Shown piece by piece: positions 6,477 to 14,308 of a stretch of DNA of 64,000 nucleotides. A program made the translations under genes and the position numbers. Below the pieces are notes generated by a model. The model saw nothing but the letters and a program-made list of their open reading frames with translations, had not been told where the DNA came from and did not search any database. This DNA comes from Acholeplasmatales bacterium (GTDB lineage: Bacteria; Bacillota_I; Bacilli_A; Acholeplasmatales; Anaeroplasmataceae), in assembly GCA_900767915.1 (NCBI GenBank), contig CAAGAX010000068.1:1-64000 (forward strand), in the 5' to 3' direction. The stretch's first letter is position 1; each line of letters opens with the position of its first letter.

Positions 6477-9035
6477 TTGTATTTATCAAAAAATATAAAT
6501 CAAATCAAGGATGAATATAAAATACTTACTGAGCTTAAAGAATTATATAATTTAAAGGAAAAATATTATAGCGTTCAAGATATTGATTATTTATTACAAA
6601 GGGAATCAATACTAAAAAGGAAATTATCTTCTTATATGAAATTAAATTATTCATTTGATGAATATAATTCCTTACAAGTAAAGCTAAAGATTATTAATGC
6701 TACTTATTTAAATAACAAGAGTATGAATTCTACCTTTAATGATGTTAATGGAAGAAGTCTTGATAGAGAACAAAGAATTTCTGCATTATCAGATGAAAAA
6801 TCTTTGCTGACAATTGCAGGAGCTGGAAGTGGTAAAACTTTAACTGTATGTGGAAAAGTTAAATATCTTTTAGACGTAGAGAAGATTGATCCTAAAGATA
6901 TTCTCATTTTGTCTTATTCTAAGAAATCAGCAGATGATTTAGAGTCAAAGATAGGTAGTATTAATGATACTATTCATGTTTCAACGTTTCATAAGTTGGG
7001 ATTAGATATAATTAAAGCTTCCATGAATATAAAACCTACAGTAGAAGAACAATTTGATGCTATTATTGAAGAATTTTTTAGAGAAGAATTAAAACATCAA
7101 CCTAAAATTTGCGAAATTTTATTAAAATATCTTTCTTTATATTCACAACCAAATACAGTTAAGGAATATAAAAATATTGGTGAAATGTTTGAGGATTTAA
7201 AATCGAATGATTTTACTACTTTAAAAGATACTTTATCAGCAACTAATGATGGTAAAAAGAAAACATTTAAGAAGGAATTAGTTAAAAGCTATGAAGAATT
7301 ATCAATAGCTAATTATTTATTCTTAAATGGTGTAGATTATGAATATGAGGCACCATATAAATATGATTTATCATCTTTAGAAAAAAGACAATATTTACCT
7401 GATTTTCATATTAAAGATACTGATATATATCTTGAACATTTTGGTGTTAATAGAGAATTTAAATGTCCTCAATTTAGTTCTAGCGATGAAGTTGAATACC
7501 TAGAAGGAATTAAATGGAAAAGATATGTTCATGAAAGATATAAAACAAAATTAATAGAAACATATTCGTTTAATTTTAATGAAGGAACTATCTTTGATGA
7601 TTTAAAAACAAAATTAGAGGAATCTGGAATAGAATTTAAACCTAGAAGCGAAGAAGAGACTTTTGAAATTTTAAATTCAATTTATTCTGGTACTGACTAT
7701 AAATCTTTTATTAAATTATTAAAATCATTTATAAGTCTATATAAAGCAAGATATGAAGATATAAACGGATTTGATATTATAATGAAAAAAAAGTTTGCAA
7801 ATAGATATGAATATGATAGAACCTATATGTTTATATTTATTGCAAGGAACGTATATACCTTCTATAAAAATAAGGTCGCATCGAATCATAAGATTGATTT
7901 TGATGATATGATTTTAAAATCTACAAATCTTTTAGAAGAAATCGATGGATATAAATTCAAATATATCTTTGTTGATGAATTTCAAGATATATCATTTAGT
8001 AGATTAAAATTACTTCAGGTTTTAATAAAAAAAGGTAATTCTAAATTATATGTGGTAGGAGATGACTGGCAAGCCATATATAGATTTTCAGGTTGTGATG
8101 TGAATATATTTTTGAATTTTAAAGATTACTTTGAATATTCCAACCAATGTTTAATACCTTCAACACATAGAAATTCACAGGAGCTTCAAAATATAGCTGA
8201 AGCATTTATTACTAGTAACCCTAATCAATTACCTAAGAATATTAATTCTAATAAATCTTTGAAAGATCCAATTAGAATTGTTTATTACAATGATAATAAA
8301 GAGCAGATGCTTAACTTTGCTTTAGGAGATATTTATAAGATGAATCCTAATGCAAACGTGTTATTACTAGGTAGAAATAACTATGATATTAAATACTATT
8401 TAGGTAATACCTTAAGGTTTAAAAATACTTCTAACAGATGGAAAATTTTATCTTCAAGATATCCCAACTTCAATATTAGTTATACGACTGTTCATAGCTC
8501 TAAAGGATTAGAAGAGGATTATGTAATAATTTTAAATGCTGAAGATAAAGCAACTGGATTCCCAAATAAAATGGAAGATGCTCCAATTCTTAATTTAGTG
8601 TTAAGTCCAAATGATAATTATCCATATGCTGAGGAAAGAAGATTATGGTATGTAGCATTAACTAGAACAAGAACCTTCACCTACATTATGGTTAATGAAA
8701 ATAGACAATCTGAATTTGTATTAGAAATAGATGATAAATGTCTGCATCTAAATAAAAAAACAAAGAATCCTAATGATACTGGCATTAAATGCCCAGTATG
8801 TAAAACTGGATATTTGATTAATAAAGGAAAGTTTAATGATCCATATTATTGTTGTTCTAATTATCCTTATTGTAAATATTCTATAACTGATGCATTGGCT
8901 GTAAAAAGAAATGCAAGATGTAAATGGTGTGGAGATTTTTTAGTGTTTAGAAAAGGACAACATAGGGCATTTTATGGGTGTCATAGTTATCCTTTCTGTC
9001 GATATCATGAAGAGTATTATAAAGGAAAATATTGA
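6477..9035 (+). CDS. UvrD/HelD-like SF1 helicase with nuclease-like insert and topoisomerase-type zinc ribbons
   Basis: Numbering starts at TTG 6477, but no ribosome site precedes it. The true protein probably begins at 6091 via the A6 slip site. Walker A is IAGAGSGKT (about 113-121), Walker B is IFVDEFQD, followed by VVGDDWQAIYRFSG, a THRN motif, TVHSSKGLE and YVALTRTR: all the UvrD/Rep helicase motifs. Between motifs lies an insert with ELSIANYLF, YLPDFHI and IYLEHFG, a PD-(D/E)XK-like block that resembles the protein at 5303. The C-terminus has two CxxC zinc ribbons (KCPVCKTG, then CKWCG with CHSYPFCRY) of the topoisomerase type. This layout matches DNA helicase IV (HelD) of enterobacteria and its relatives. 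Role: DNA unwinding in repair or defence. Confidence 0.85.
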   Translation: MYLSKNINQIKDEYKILTELKELYNLKEKYYSVQDIDYLLQRESILKRKLSSYMKLNYSFDEYNSLQVKLKIINATYLNNKSMNSTFNDVNGRSLDREQRISALSDEKSLLTIAGAGSGKTLTVCGKVKYLLDVEKIDPKDILILSYSKKSADDLESKIGSINDTIHVSTFHKLGLDIIKASMNIKPTVEEQFDAIIEEFFREELKHQPKICEILLKYLSLYSQPNTVKEYKNIGEMFEDLKSNDFTTLKDTLSATNDGKKKTFKKELVKSYEELSIANYLFLNGVDYEYEAPYKYDLSSLEKRQYLPDFHIKDTDIYLEHFGVNREFKCPQFSSSDEVEYLEGIKWKRYVHERYKTKLIETYSFNFNEGTIFDDLKTKLEESGIEFKPRSEEETFEILNSIYSGTDYKSFIKLLKSFISLYKARYEDINGFDIIMKKKFANRYEYDRTYMFIFIARNVYTFYKNKVASNHKIDFDDMILKSTNLLEEIDGYKFKYIFVDEFQDISFSRLKLLQVLIKKGNSKLYVVGDDWQAIYRFSGCDVNIFLNFKDYFEYSNQCLIPSTHRNSQELQNIAEAFITSNPNQLPKNINSNKSLKDPIRIVYYNDNKEQMLNFALGDIYKMNPNANVLLLGRNNYDIKYYLGNTLRFKNTSNRWKILSSRYPNFNISYTTVHSSKGLEEDYVIILNAEDKATGFPNKMEDAPILNLVLSPNDNYPYAEERRLWYVALTRTRTFTYIMVNENRQSEFVLEIDDKCLHLNKKTKNPNDTGIKCPVCKTGYLINKGKFNDPYYCCSNYPYCKYSITDALAVKRNARCKWCGDFLVFRKGQHRAFYGCHSYPFCRYHEEYYKGKY

Positions 9036-9056
9036 TATTTAAATAAAATATAAAAG

Positions 9057-9111
9057 CTCTAGCAAATAGAGTACTTAGTAAAATAAGTGCTTTGACTACT
9101 AGGGTTTTTTT
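9057..9111 (+). terminator. terminator of the helicase gene
   Basis: CTCTAG (9057-9062) pairs with CTAGGG, and AGTACTTA pairs with TAAGTGCT inside, with G-U pairs. T7 follows. Confidence 0.75.
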
Positions 9112-9199
9112 GGTCATCTAAAAAGGTATATAATGTATATCTTAAAAAATATTAATCGTGATCAAGCAAAAAATAGATTCGAGTTTTATAATGTAAGAA

Positions 9200-9415
9200 T
9201 ATAAAAGATTCTTTCTGCGGTTGGTTGACAAATATCTCTTTAAACAATACTTTTACACAATTTCAAATTGGTTATTTGTTTTATTGTAGCTTTAGAATCA
9301 TTTATTGCTTTATTATATGATCAACTTCCATCTCTTGAGGCTAATTCTATATTATGATATTTGTTTAATTCGTTAGTAACATCTTCACATTCTCTAGAAT
9401 TAATGATATTAAAAT
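9200..9415 (-). mobile_element. degenerate ISL3-like transposase fragment
   Basis: On the minus strand the frame reads SRECEDVTNELNKYHNIELA then SRDGS, a stop, SYNKAINDSKATIKQIT and LCKSI, and after a frameshift LKRYLSTNRRKNLLYSYI. The RDGS-x-YNKAI pattern followed by an Ile-rich helix matches the catalytic-core region of ISL3-family transposases (typically RDxSxxYxxAI...PxAxxxxDRFHL). Internal stops and missing ends show it is dead. No terminal inverted repeats could be found nearby. Confidence 0.5.
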
Positions 9416-9549
9416 GTTAAATTTGTAAACCAATTGTGGAATTTTTTTTATATGCTTACAATAAATTAACTGACTACATGACAGGCAAAACTAAAGATGA
9501 TAAATATGTAATTATTATTAAATCAAATGATGAGGATGAATTGGATTAA
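9411..9549 (+). pseudogene. diverged repeat copy 2 and small gene remnant
   Basis: Starts with the ATGTTAAATT...AATTGTGGA block shared with 4898. It continues into a frame reading AYNKLTDYMTGKTKDDKYV then IIIKSNDEDELD and TAA at 9547-9549. There is no intact start or ribosome site, and stops interrupt the upstream part. Probably the tail of a lost small gene. Confidence 0.35.
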
Positions 9550-9573
9550 GAAGCGTGTAAAATTGCCTTTTTT

Positions 9574-9588
9574 TGAACTGTAGGTTCA
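9574..9588 (+). promoter_or_regulatory. palindromic operator, site A
   Basis: TGAACTGTAGGTTCA, one of five 15-bp copies in this island. A -10 box (TAAAAT, 9611-9616) starts 22 bases after its 3' end, with no good -35. ATG 9646 follows. Confidence 0.75.
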
Positions 9589-9645
9589 TAGAATAAATTA
9601 ATTTATGAATTAAAATATATTTGAAAGGCAGGTATAATAACTTTT

Positions 9646-10248
9646 ATGAAAAAAGTAATATTTAATTCAAAAATGGATTTAATAAAAATTTATGAGGGAG
9701 GTTTTCTAGATCAAGTAATAGAATTTGCAGAATATTTAAAATCAAATAATGATAGATGGATGGAATTATTATTTCATTTCCGTGATTATTTCATTGATAC
9801 ACCAATGCTATTTAATGGAATGTATAAAAGAAAAGCAAAATATGATCGTAGCAAAATTGCAGAAGATCCTTTATTAGAGGAATTTGTATCTATGAGCAAA
9901 ATCTATTTAGGAGCAAAAATTCCTAATTTAAAGTATCGTCCATGGTATGATGAATTTATTAAAGAGGAAAATGCAAGAAATTTTTATAAGACATATTTTG
10001 GAAGAAAATGCAAAATTTATGCTTTTATTAATACTCCAGAGGAAATAATAAAAACAAACATCAATGAATTGATTGATTTTTATCAAAAATATAGAAGGGT
10101 TCTATATTTTCAAAATGATGTAATAGAAGCTGAAGATAATAATGTAAAGTCCATTAATATAAAAAAAGAAACTCCTATAAATCAGAATGATATTAATGAA
10201 GTTAAATTGGCTGTTAAAGATGCAATTGCAAAATATAGGAAAAAATGA
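9646..10248 (+). CDS. unrecognised 200-residue protein, operator-controlled
   Basis: I do not recognise this family. The protein is soluble-looking, rich in aromatic and charged residues (FHFRDYFIDTP, YRPWYDEFIKEENAR, FYQKYRRVLYFQ), with no signal peptide or membrane segment, and ends in a lysine-rich helix. Its ribosome site is AAGGCAGG at 9624-9631. It is preceded by operator site A, and its own stop codon TGA (10246-10248) is the first three bases of operator site B. It therefore shares regulation with the next regulator gene, with the gene at 11018 and with the exonuclease at 26086. It is probably an accessory part of the same defence locus. Confidence 0.75.
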   Translation: MKKVIFNSKMDLIKIYEGGFLDQVIEFAEYLKSNNDRWMELLFHFRDYFIDTPMLFNGMYKRKAKYDRSKIAEDPLLEEFVSMSKIYLGAKIPNLKYRPWYDEFIKEENARNFYKTYFGRKCKIYAFINTPEEIIKTNINELIDFYQKYRRVLYFQNDVIEAEDNNVKSINIKKETPINQNDINEVKLAVKDAIAKYRKK

Positions 10249-10260
10249 ACCAGTGGTTCA
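10246..10260 (+). promoter_or_regulatory. palindromic operator, site B (perfect)
   Basis: TGAACCAGTGGTTCA, perfectly symmetric 7-bp arms around one base. The -10 box TAGAAT (10284-10289) starts 23 bases downstream (or TATAGA at 10282, 21 bases). The -35 position holds TAAAAA. It sits upstream of the XRE gene at 10309, so that gene is probably self-regulated. Confidence 0.8.
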
Positions 10261-10308
10261 TAAAAAAATCTATTTCTTAAATATAGAATATCAATAAAGG
10301 AGGTAAAC

Positions 10309-10542
10309 ATGAAAAAAGTAGTTTTAAATAAAAAAGAAATAGGAAGTGTTATTAAAGAATATAGATTAAAAAATAACATTTCAATTAATGAATTTGCCTC
10401 AGAAATCTCAATTAAAAATCCAAAACAAATATTAAAATGGGAAAATGGATTAGTTATTCCATCTCTTGATAATATCATAAAAATTTGTAATTTATTTTCA
10501 ATCAAAGTGGATGAACTTATATCATTTTCAATGATTTTATGA
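10309..10542 (+). CDS. small XRE-family DNA-binding regulator
   Basis: 77 residues, essentially a single HTH_3 domain (IGSVIKEYRLKNNISINEFA, then ISIKNPKQILKWENGL and PSLDNIIKICNLFSIKVDEL). Strong AAAGGAGG before the ATG. A stand-alone domain of this size is typical of controller (C) proteins of restriction systems and of phage/ICE repressors. Operator site B ends 48 bases upstream of the start, at a position suited to activation, so autoregulation is likely. It is followed by a second XRE gene in the same direction with no terminator between. Together they are the best candidates for the protein that binds the TGAACY palindromes. Which of the two does so is not visible from sequence. Confidence 0.85.
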   Translation: MKKVVLNKKEIGSVIKEYRLKNNISINEFASEISIKNPKQILKWENGLVIPSLDNIIKICNLFSIKVDELISFSMIL

Positions 10543-10618
10543 TAAAATTAAAAATGTGTTAATTATGATTTTAAAGTACTTAGGTTATGTATATGTCATA
10601 AATAAGGAGGACATAATC

Positions 10619-10840
10619 ATGACTAACACAAATAATACATTAAGCAAAGACAATTTTGGTTTAAATCTATATAGAGCACGCAATAAAGCGGGAATGTCTA
10701 TTCTTGATCTTGCTGTTGCAATAGATAAATCAGAAAGGATGATTAGCTACTATGAATCTGGAATGAAATTTCCTAGCTTAGAAACAATTATTCTTATTTG
10801 TAATGTGCTTAATGTTACTATCGATAACATCTTACGCTAA
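10619..10840 (+). CDS. second small XRE-family regulator
   Basis: 73 residues from ATG 10619, chosen because AAGGAGG lies at 10604-10610; upstream in-frame starts lack a ribosome site. The HTH_3 domain covers nearly the whole protein (FGLNLYRARNKAGMSILDLA, IDKSERMISYYESGMKFPS, ETIILICNVLNVTIDNIL). It lies 76 bases after the first XRE gene. The terminator hairpin begins inside its last codons, so transcription from site B ends here. It may be an antagonist, a partner, or a duplicate of the first regulator. Confidence 0.85.
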   Translation: MTNTNNTLSKDNFGLNLYRARNKAGMSILDLAVAIDKSERMISYYESGMKFPSLETIILICNVLNVTIDNILR

Positions 10841-10861
10841 ACCGTAAGGTGTTATTTTTTT
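10826..10861 (+). terminator. terminator overlapping the regulator's stop codon
   Basis: AACATCTTACG (10826-10836) pairs with CGTAAGGTGTT (10843-10853). The stop codon TAA lies in the loop region. A T8 run follows. Confidence 0.85.
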
Positions 10862-10876
10862 TGAATTATTAGTTCA
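10862..10876 (+). promoter_or_regulatory. palindromic operator, site C1 (weaker copy)
   Basis: TGAATTATTAGTTCA, the least conserved copy. Its centre is 82 bases upstream of site C2, near eight helical turns. No clear -10 box is at the usual distance, so it may be an auxiliary site. Confidence 0.5.
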
Positions 10877-10943
10877 AAACGTAAAAAATATTCTTAAATT
10901 AAAAAATAACTGTAATCAGGAAAATACAAATAAAAAAACGATT

Positions 10944-10958
10944 TGAACTCCTGGTTCA
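10944..10958 (+). promoter_or_regulatory. palindromic operator, site C2
   Basis: TGAACTCCTGGTTCA. A consensus TATAAT at 10981-10986 begins 22 bases after its 3' end, and the -35 position reads ACAAAA. Drives the gene at 11018. Confidence 0.8.
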
Positions 10959-11017
10959 CAAAAGAATTTTAAATAAAATTTATAATTAAGATGTAAGCAA
11001 ATAGGAGGAACGTGAAA

Positions 11018-11428
11018 ATGGAGAATAATTTATATGCAGTAACAACAATGTGTGGACATGTAGGAAGAAATAATTATATTGAGATTACATTCCCAGTATC
11101 AGCAGAAAATGGTAGAGAAGCGGCTAAAATTGCAAGATGGATTCCTAGGGTGAAACATCATGTCAAAAATGCAATTCTATCAGTCAAGAAAATTTCAAGA
11201 GAGGAGTATGATGACCTAATTTTAAAAAATCATGAAGATAATTATTTATCTGTAAATTCTAGACAAGATCAAAATTTCTATTGCGAAAATATTGAAGAAA
11301 GAATTAGTAAGAGTGAAATGAATTTTGAAGAAAAGTATGATAGAAATGAAAAAGTAAAATATAAGTTAAAAAAACAAAAGATTCTTGAAGAAAGTTTCGT
11401 AAAAAGCAATTTATATGCATTTGCATAA
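11018..11428 (+). CDS. unrecognised 136-residue protein upstream of the TerY operon
   Basis: Start placed at ATG 11018, nine bases after AGGAGG (11003-11008); the GTG at 11012 would be too close. The N-terminal half (VTTMCGHVGRNNYIEITFPV, then ENGREAAKIARWIPRVKHHV) looks like a compact, conserved-type domain with Cys, His and basic residues. The C-terminal third is a charged helix (EEKYDRNEKVKYKLKKQK). No signal or membrane segment. Controlled by operator C2 (and perhaps C1). The gap of 69 bases to the TerY gene has no terminator, so operator-driven transcripts can run on into that operon. Function unknown. The 'A-R-I-P-R-V-K-H' stretch may contact nucleic acid, but that is speculation. Confidence 0.75.
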   Translation: MENNLYAVTTMCGHVGRNNYIEITFPVSAENGREAAKIARWIPRVKHHVKNAILSVKKISREEYDDLILKNHEDNYLSVNSRQDQNFYCENIEERISKSEMNFEEKYDRNEKVKYKLKKQKILEESFVKSNLYAFA

Positions 11429-11429
11429 A

Positions 11430-11458
11430 TTGAAAAAAACAATGTAATATGTTATAAT
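11430..11458 (+). promoter_or_regulatory. promoter of the TerY-P operon
   Basis: TTGAAA (11430-11435), 17-nt spacer, TATAAT (11453-11458). Near-consensus and, unlike the operator promoters, with a good -35 and no palindrome, so expression is probably constitutive. Confidence 0.75.
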
Positions 11459-11497
11459 TTATGTAATAAGGACAAAAAAAGTGAGGAAGAAAAAAAT

Positions 11498-12178
11498 ATG
11501 GAATTAGAACGATATATTTCTAATACAGGAAGACCATTACCAGTATTTTTACTACTTGATTGTAGTGGTTCTATGTCAGGTACAAAGATTGATACATTAA
11601 ATGAATGTGTTAAGGATATGATTAAGGATTTTCAAAACGAAAGAATGTCTGAAGTATCTCTAAAAATATGTGTTATTACTTTTGGCGGAAATGGAGCACA
11701 GTTACACACTCCACTTTCTGATTTAAAGGATGTTCAGTTTGAAAATCTAACTGCTAGTGGTATGACACCTATGGGAGCAGCTCTTACAATGGCTTCTAAA
11801 ATTATTAATGATAAAGAAAAGATCACTTCAAAAGGTTATAGACCTGTAGTAGTACTTGTTTCTGATGGATATCCTAATGATAATTGGGAACAACCATTAA
11901 ATGAATTTGTTAATGGTAAAAGAACATCTAAATGTGAAAAGTGGGCACTAGGAATTGGAGAGGGATATGACAAAAATATGCTTCAAAAATTCTTAGGAAA
12001 TACAGATAAAAACGTATTTGATGCGAGTGTTGCAAGGGAAATCACAAAATTCTTTAAATTTGTTACCTTGTCAACTATTGCTCGTTCAAAGAGCCTTGAT
12101 CCTAATTCAGTCATTAACATTGAGGAAATCGAAGAACAAATTGAGGATGATATACCTTCCTTCGATTTCGGTATCTAA
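11498..12178 (+). CDS. TerY-like von Willebrand factor A protein
   Basis: 226 residues, a single vWA domain. The MIDAS metal site is intact: DCSGSMS at 21-27, the Thr of SGMTPMG near 88 and the Asp of VSDGYPND near 126. Length and opening (GRPLPVFLLLDCSGSM) match TerY of tellurite-resistance loci. In TerY-P triads this protein is followed by a PP2C phosphatase and a kinase, as here; the vWA domain is thought to be the scaffold or substrate of the phosphorylation switch. The C-terminal tail (INIEEIEEQIEDD) is acidic. The stop overlaps the next start by one base (TAATG at 12176-12180), so translation is coupled. Confidence 0.9.
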   Translation: MELERYISNTGRPLPVFLLLDCSGSMSGTKIDTLNECVKDMIKDFQNERMSEVSLKICVITFGGNGAQLHTPLSDLKDVQFENLTASGMTPMGAALTMASKIINDKEKITSKGYRPVVVLVSDGYPNDNWEQPLNEFVNGKRTSKCEKWALGIGEGYDKNMLQKFLGNTDKNVFDASVAREITKFFKFVTLSTIARSKSLDPNSVINIEEIEEQIEDDIPSFDFGI

Positions 12179-12840
12179 TGTTAGAAAAAGCAGTAGGTGC
12201 AACGGTTAGGGGAAAGTCCCACAAAAATAGTAAGCTACCTAACCAAGATCACTTTTTAATTGATAATAGAAAGCACTATACATTAGCTGTTGTGTGCGAT
12301 GGATTAGGTAGCAAGAAATATTCACAGCATGCAAGTAAAAAACTATGCAAGATTATTAAAAAAGAAGTTAGATATAGGTTTAAACATAATAATTTAAATC
12401 CATATGAGACTATTGAATCAATTCAAAAAAAGTATATTAAGAAGCTATGGCCATTTAATCTGACTAATGCTGATACAACATGCTTGTTTGTAATAGTAAG
12501 TAATAAAAGTATATTAATGTGTCAAATTGGTGATGGCCTTATCGCTTCTAAGGGAGATAAAATTATTACTCCTGAAATTAAAGAAAAAGATTTTACAAAT
12601 GAGACAAGGTCATTTGGGAAGTCTAAAAAGAAAGATTGGAATCTTAAGATGATTACCAAAGAGGAAAATCAAAGCTATAAACTTATTTTATGTACGGATG
12701 GTATTGCAGAAGATATCATCATTGATTCGTTAGGGGACTTTGTTGAAGAGGTATCCAAATTAAAAAATCTCAAGACAATTTTAAAAGAATGGCCTAACGT
12801 CTATAGTAATGACGATAAAACGATAGTGGTGGTGAAATAA
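12178..12840 (+). CDS. PP2C-type protein phosphatase of the TerY-P triad
   Basis: 220 residues with the PP2C metal-binding set: NQD near 21-22, VVCDGLGS (D41, G42), an ADTTC block, IGDG in mid-protein, CTDGI (D174) and a late SNDDKT. It lacks any membrane or sensor domain. It probably removes phosphates placed by the kinase encoded immediately downstream, with TerY as partner. It starts inside the TerY stop codon and ends two bases before the kinase ATG, so the three are one translational unit. Confidence 0.9.
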   Translation: MLEKAVGATVRGKSHKNSKLPNQDHFLIDNRKHYTLAVVCDGLGSKKYSQHASKKLCKIIKKEVRYRFKHNNLNPYETIESIQKKYIKKLWPFNLTNADTTCLFVIVSNKSILMCQIGDGLIASKGDKIITPEIKEKDFTNETRSFGKSKKKDWNLKMITKEENQSYKLILCTDGIAEDIIIDSLGDFVEEVSKLKNLKTILKEWPNVYSNDDKTIVVVK

Positions 12841-12841
12841 A

Positions 12842-14308
12842 ATGACAGAAGAATTACCAATAAAAGTTGTAGAAGATAATAATGGAAATAAATATTATTT
12901 GGACTCTATACTTGGACAAGGTGGCCAAGGTATGGTTTGTCGAACTCAAGACAAAAATCTTGCTATAAAGTTTTTAATATCTGATGATAAAATTGTTGAA
13001 AACGAGAAAAAATATAATTTGTTTCAAGACAAAATTAATGATGTTGTTATCATGAATTTTGATAAGGATATCAAACTTTGTAAGCCTGAAATTATGTTAA
13101 AAAAACCAATGTGTGGTTATGTGATGAAGCTATTATCTGACCTGAAACCCATTAATAGATTAATCTATGATGCTAATTCAGATGGTAATTTTAATGATTA
13201 TTATATTAAATCAGGTAGTTTAAAGAAAAGATTAGAAGTCTTACTTGAATTATCTAGAACTTTATCTAGACTTCATTCAAAAGGTGTTGTTTATTGTGAT
13301 ATTTCACAGAATAATGTCTTCTATTCTGATACAAATAATTTCTCAAATGTATGGTTAATTGATTGTGATAATTTAAAGTTTACAGCTGATGCTAAAAAGG
13401 GAATATTTACTCCAGGATATGGTGCTCCTGAAATTGAAGCTAATGTAACTTCTAATACAATCTATAGCGATTGTTTTTCCTTTGCCATTTTAGCATTTAG
13501 AGTTTTAACTTCTAGAAATCCTTTTGAGCAAGATTATTCTCAAGATTCAAGCTCAGATGGTTGGGATGCATCGACAACTGATGAAATAAAATCTACAAGT
13601 AATATTGATTGGATCTTAGAAAATGATAAAGAAAAGGATAGAGAATATTTTAAACATTTCATTGATTTAAATCTTTTGGACTTGTTTGACTTAACGTTTA
13701 ATAAAACAGGTAGATTAAATCCTCAATCAAGACCTTCGATGAGAACATGGTATGATACTTTAAAAACTTGCATTACCGAATTAAGAAAATGTGAATGTGA
13801 AAGCTTCATTTTAGCCAGTGATGAAAAATGTCCTTTCTGCAATGTGAAAAGAAATATTAAATACTATATAAACATTTTTAACATATTTAATAAGGCAAGC
13901 TTTGGAAATATTGTTGATGAAGTTAATGAAAATATTAAGAAGGACGAAATTGATGGTGTTGATTTTACAAATGAACAAATTCAATTAATCAAAAAATCAA
14001 ATTATGAAAAGAAATATAATTATCCAACTGTAATTTATAACGGACTAAGAATATACAATTTTAATTTATTTGAAGTTACTATTTATGACAATCCATATGC
14101 TATAGTTGAATTTAAGATTTATAATAACAATCTATTTGCGACAAATGTTTCAAAAAAGGTACTACGTATAAGAAAGATGGGAGAAGCACAGGATCTTTTA
14201 CCTGGAAATAGCACACAATTAGAATTTGATAGCAGCAAAAAATGCAATATTTATCTAGTTGATTCTATTACAAAGTTAACGATTTGTGTAAATGTAACAA
14301 AAGTATGA
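12842..14308 (+). CDS. Ser/Thr protein kinase of the TerY-P triad
   Basis: 488 residues. Gly-rich loop LGQGGQGMV (24-32), AIKF lysine (K43), catalytic YCDISQNNVF (D153), an unusual DCD (174-176) in place of DFG, and GYGAPEIE as the APE segment. After the kinase lobe is a zinc ribbon (CECESF at about 317, then CPFC), followed by a beta-rich C-terminal domain. The ribosome site is the GGTGGTG at the end of the phosphatase gene. The last codons overlap the next gene by four bases (ATGA). In TerY-P systems the kinase is thought to relay a damage signal to the effector proteins encoded next door. Confidence 0.88.
   Translation: MTEELPIKVVEDNNGNKYYLDSILGQGGQGMVCRTQDKNLAIKFLISDDKIVENEKKYNLFQDKINDVVIMNFDKDIKLCKPEIMLKKPMCGYVMKLLSDLKPINRLIYDANSDGNFNDYYIKSGSLKKRLEVLLELSRTLSRLHSKGVVYCDISQNNVFYSDTNNFSNVWLIDCDNLKFTADAKKGIFTPGYGAPEIEANVTSNTIYSDCFSFAILAFRVLTSRNPFEQDYSQDSSSDGWDASTTDEIKSTSNIDWILENDKEKDREYFKHFIDLNLLDLFDLTFNKTGRLNPQSRPSMRTWYDTLKTCITELRKCECESFILASDEKCPFCNVKRNIKYYINIFNIFNKASFGNIVDEVNENIKKDEIDGVDFTNEQIQLIKKSNYEKKYNYPTVIYNGLRIYNFNLFEVTIYDNPYAIVEFKIYNNNLFATNVSKKVLRIRKMGEAQDLLPGNSTQLEFDSSKKCNIYLVDSITKLTICVNVTKV

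Noticed and set aside
12018..12209. Frame overlapping the TerY 3' end
   Set aside because: Shadow of the TerY gene in another register; the TerY-PP2C TAATG overlap explains the junction.
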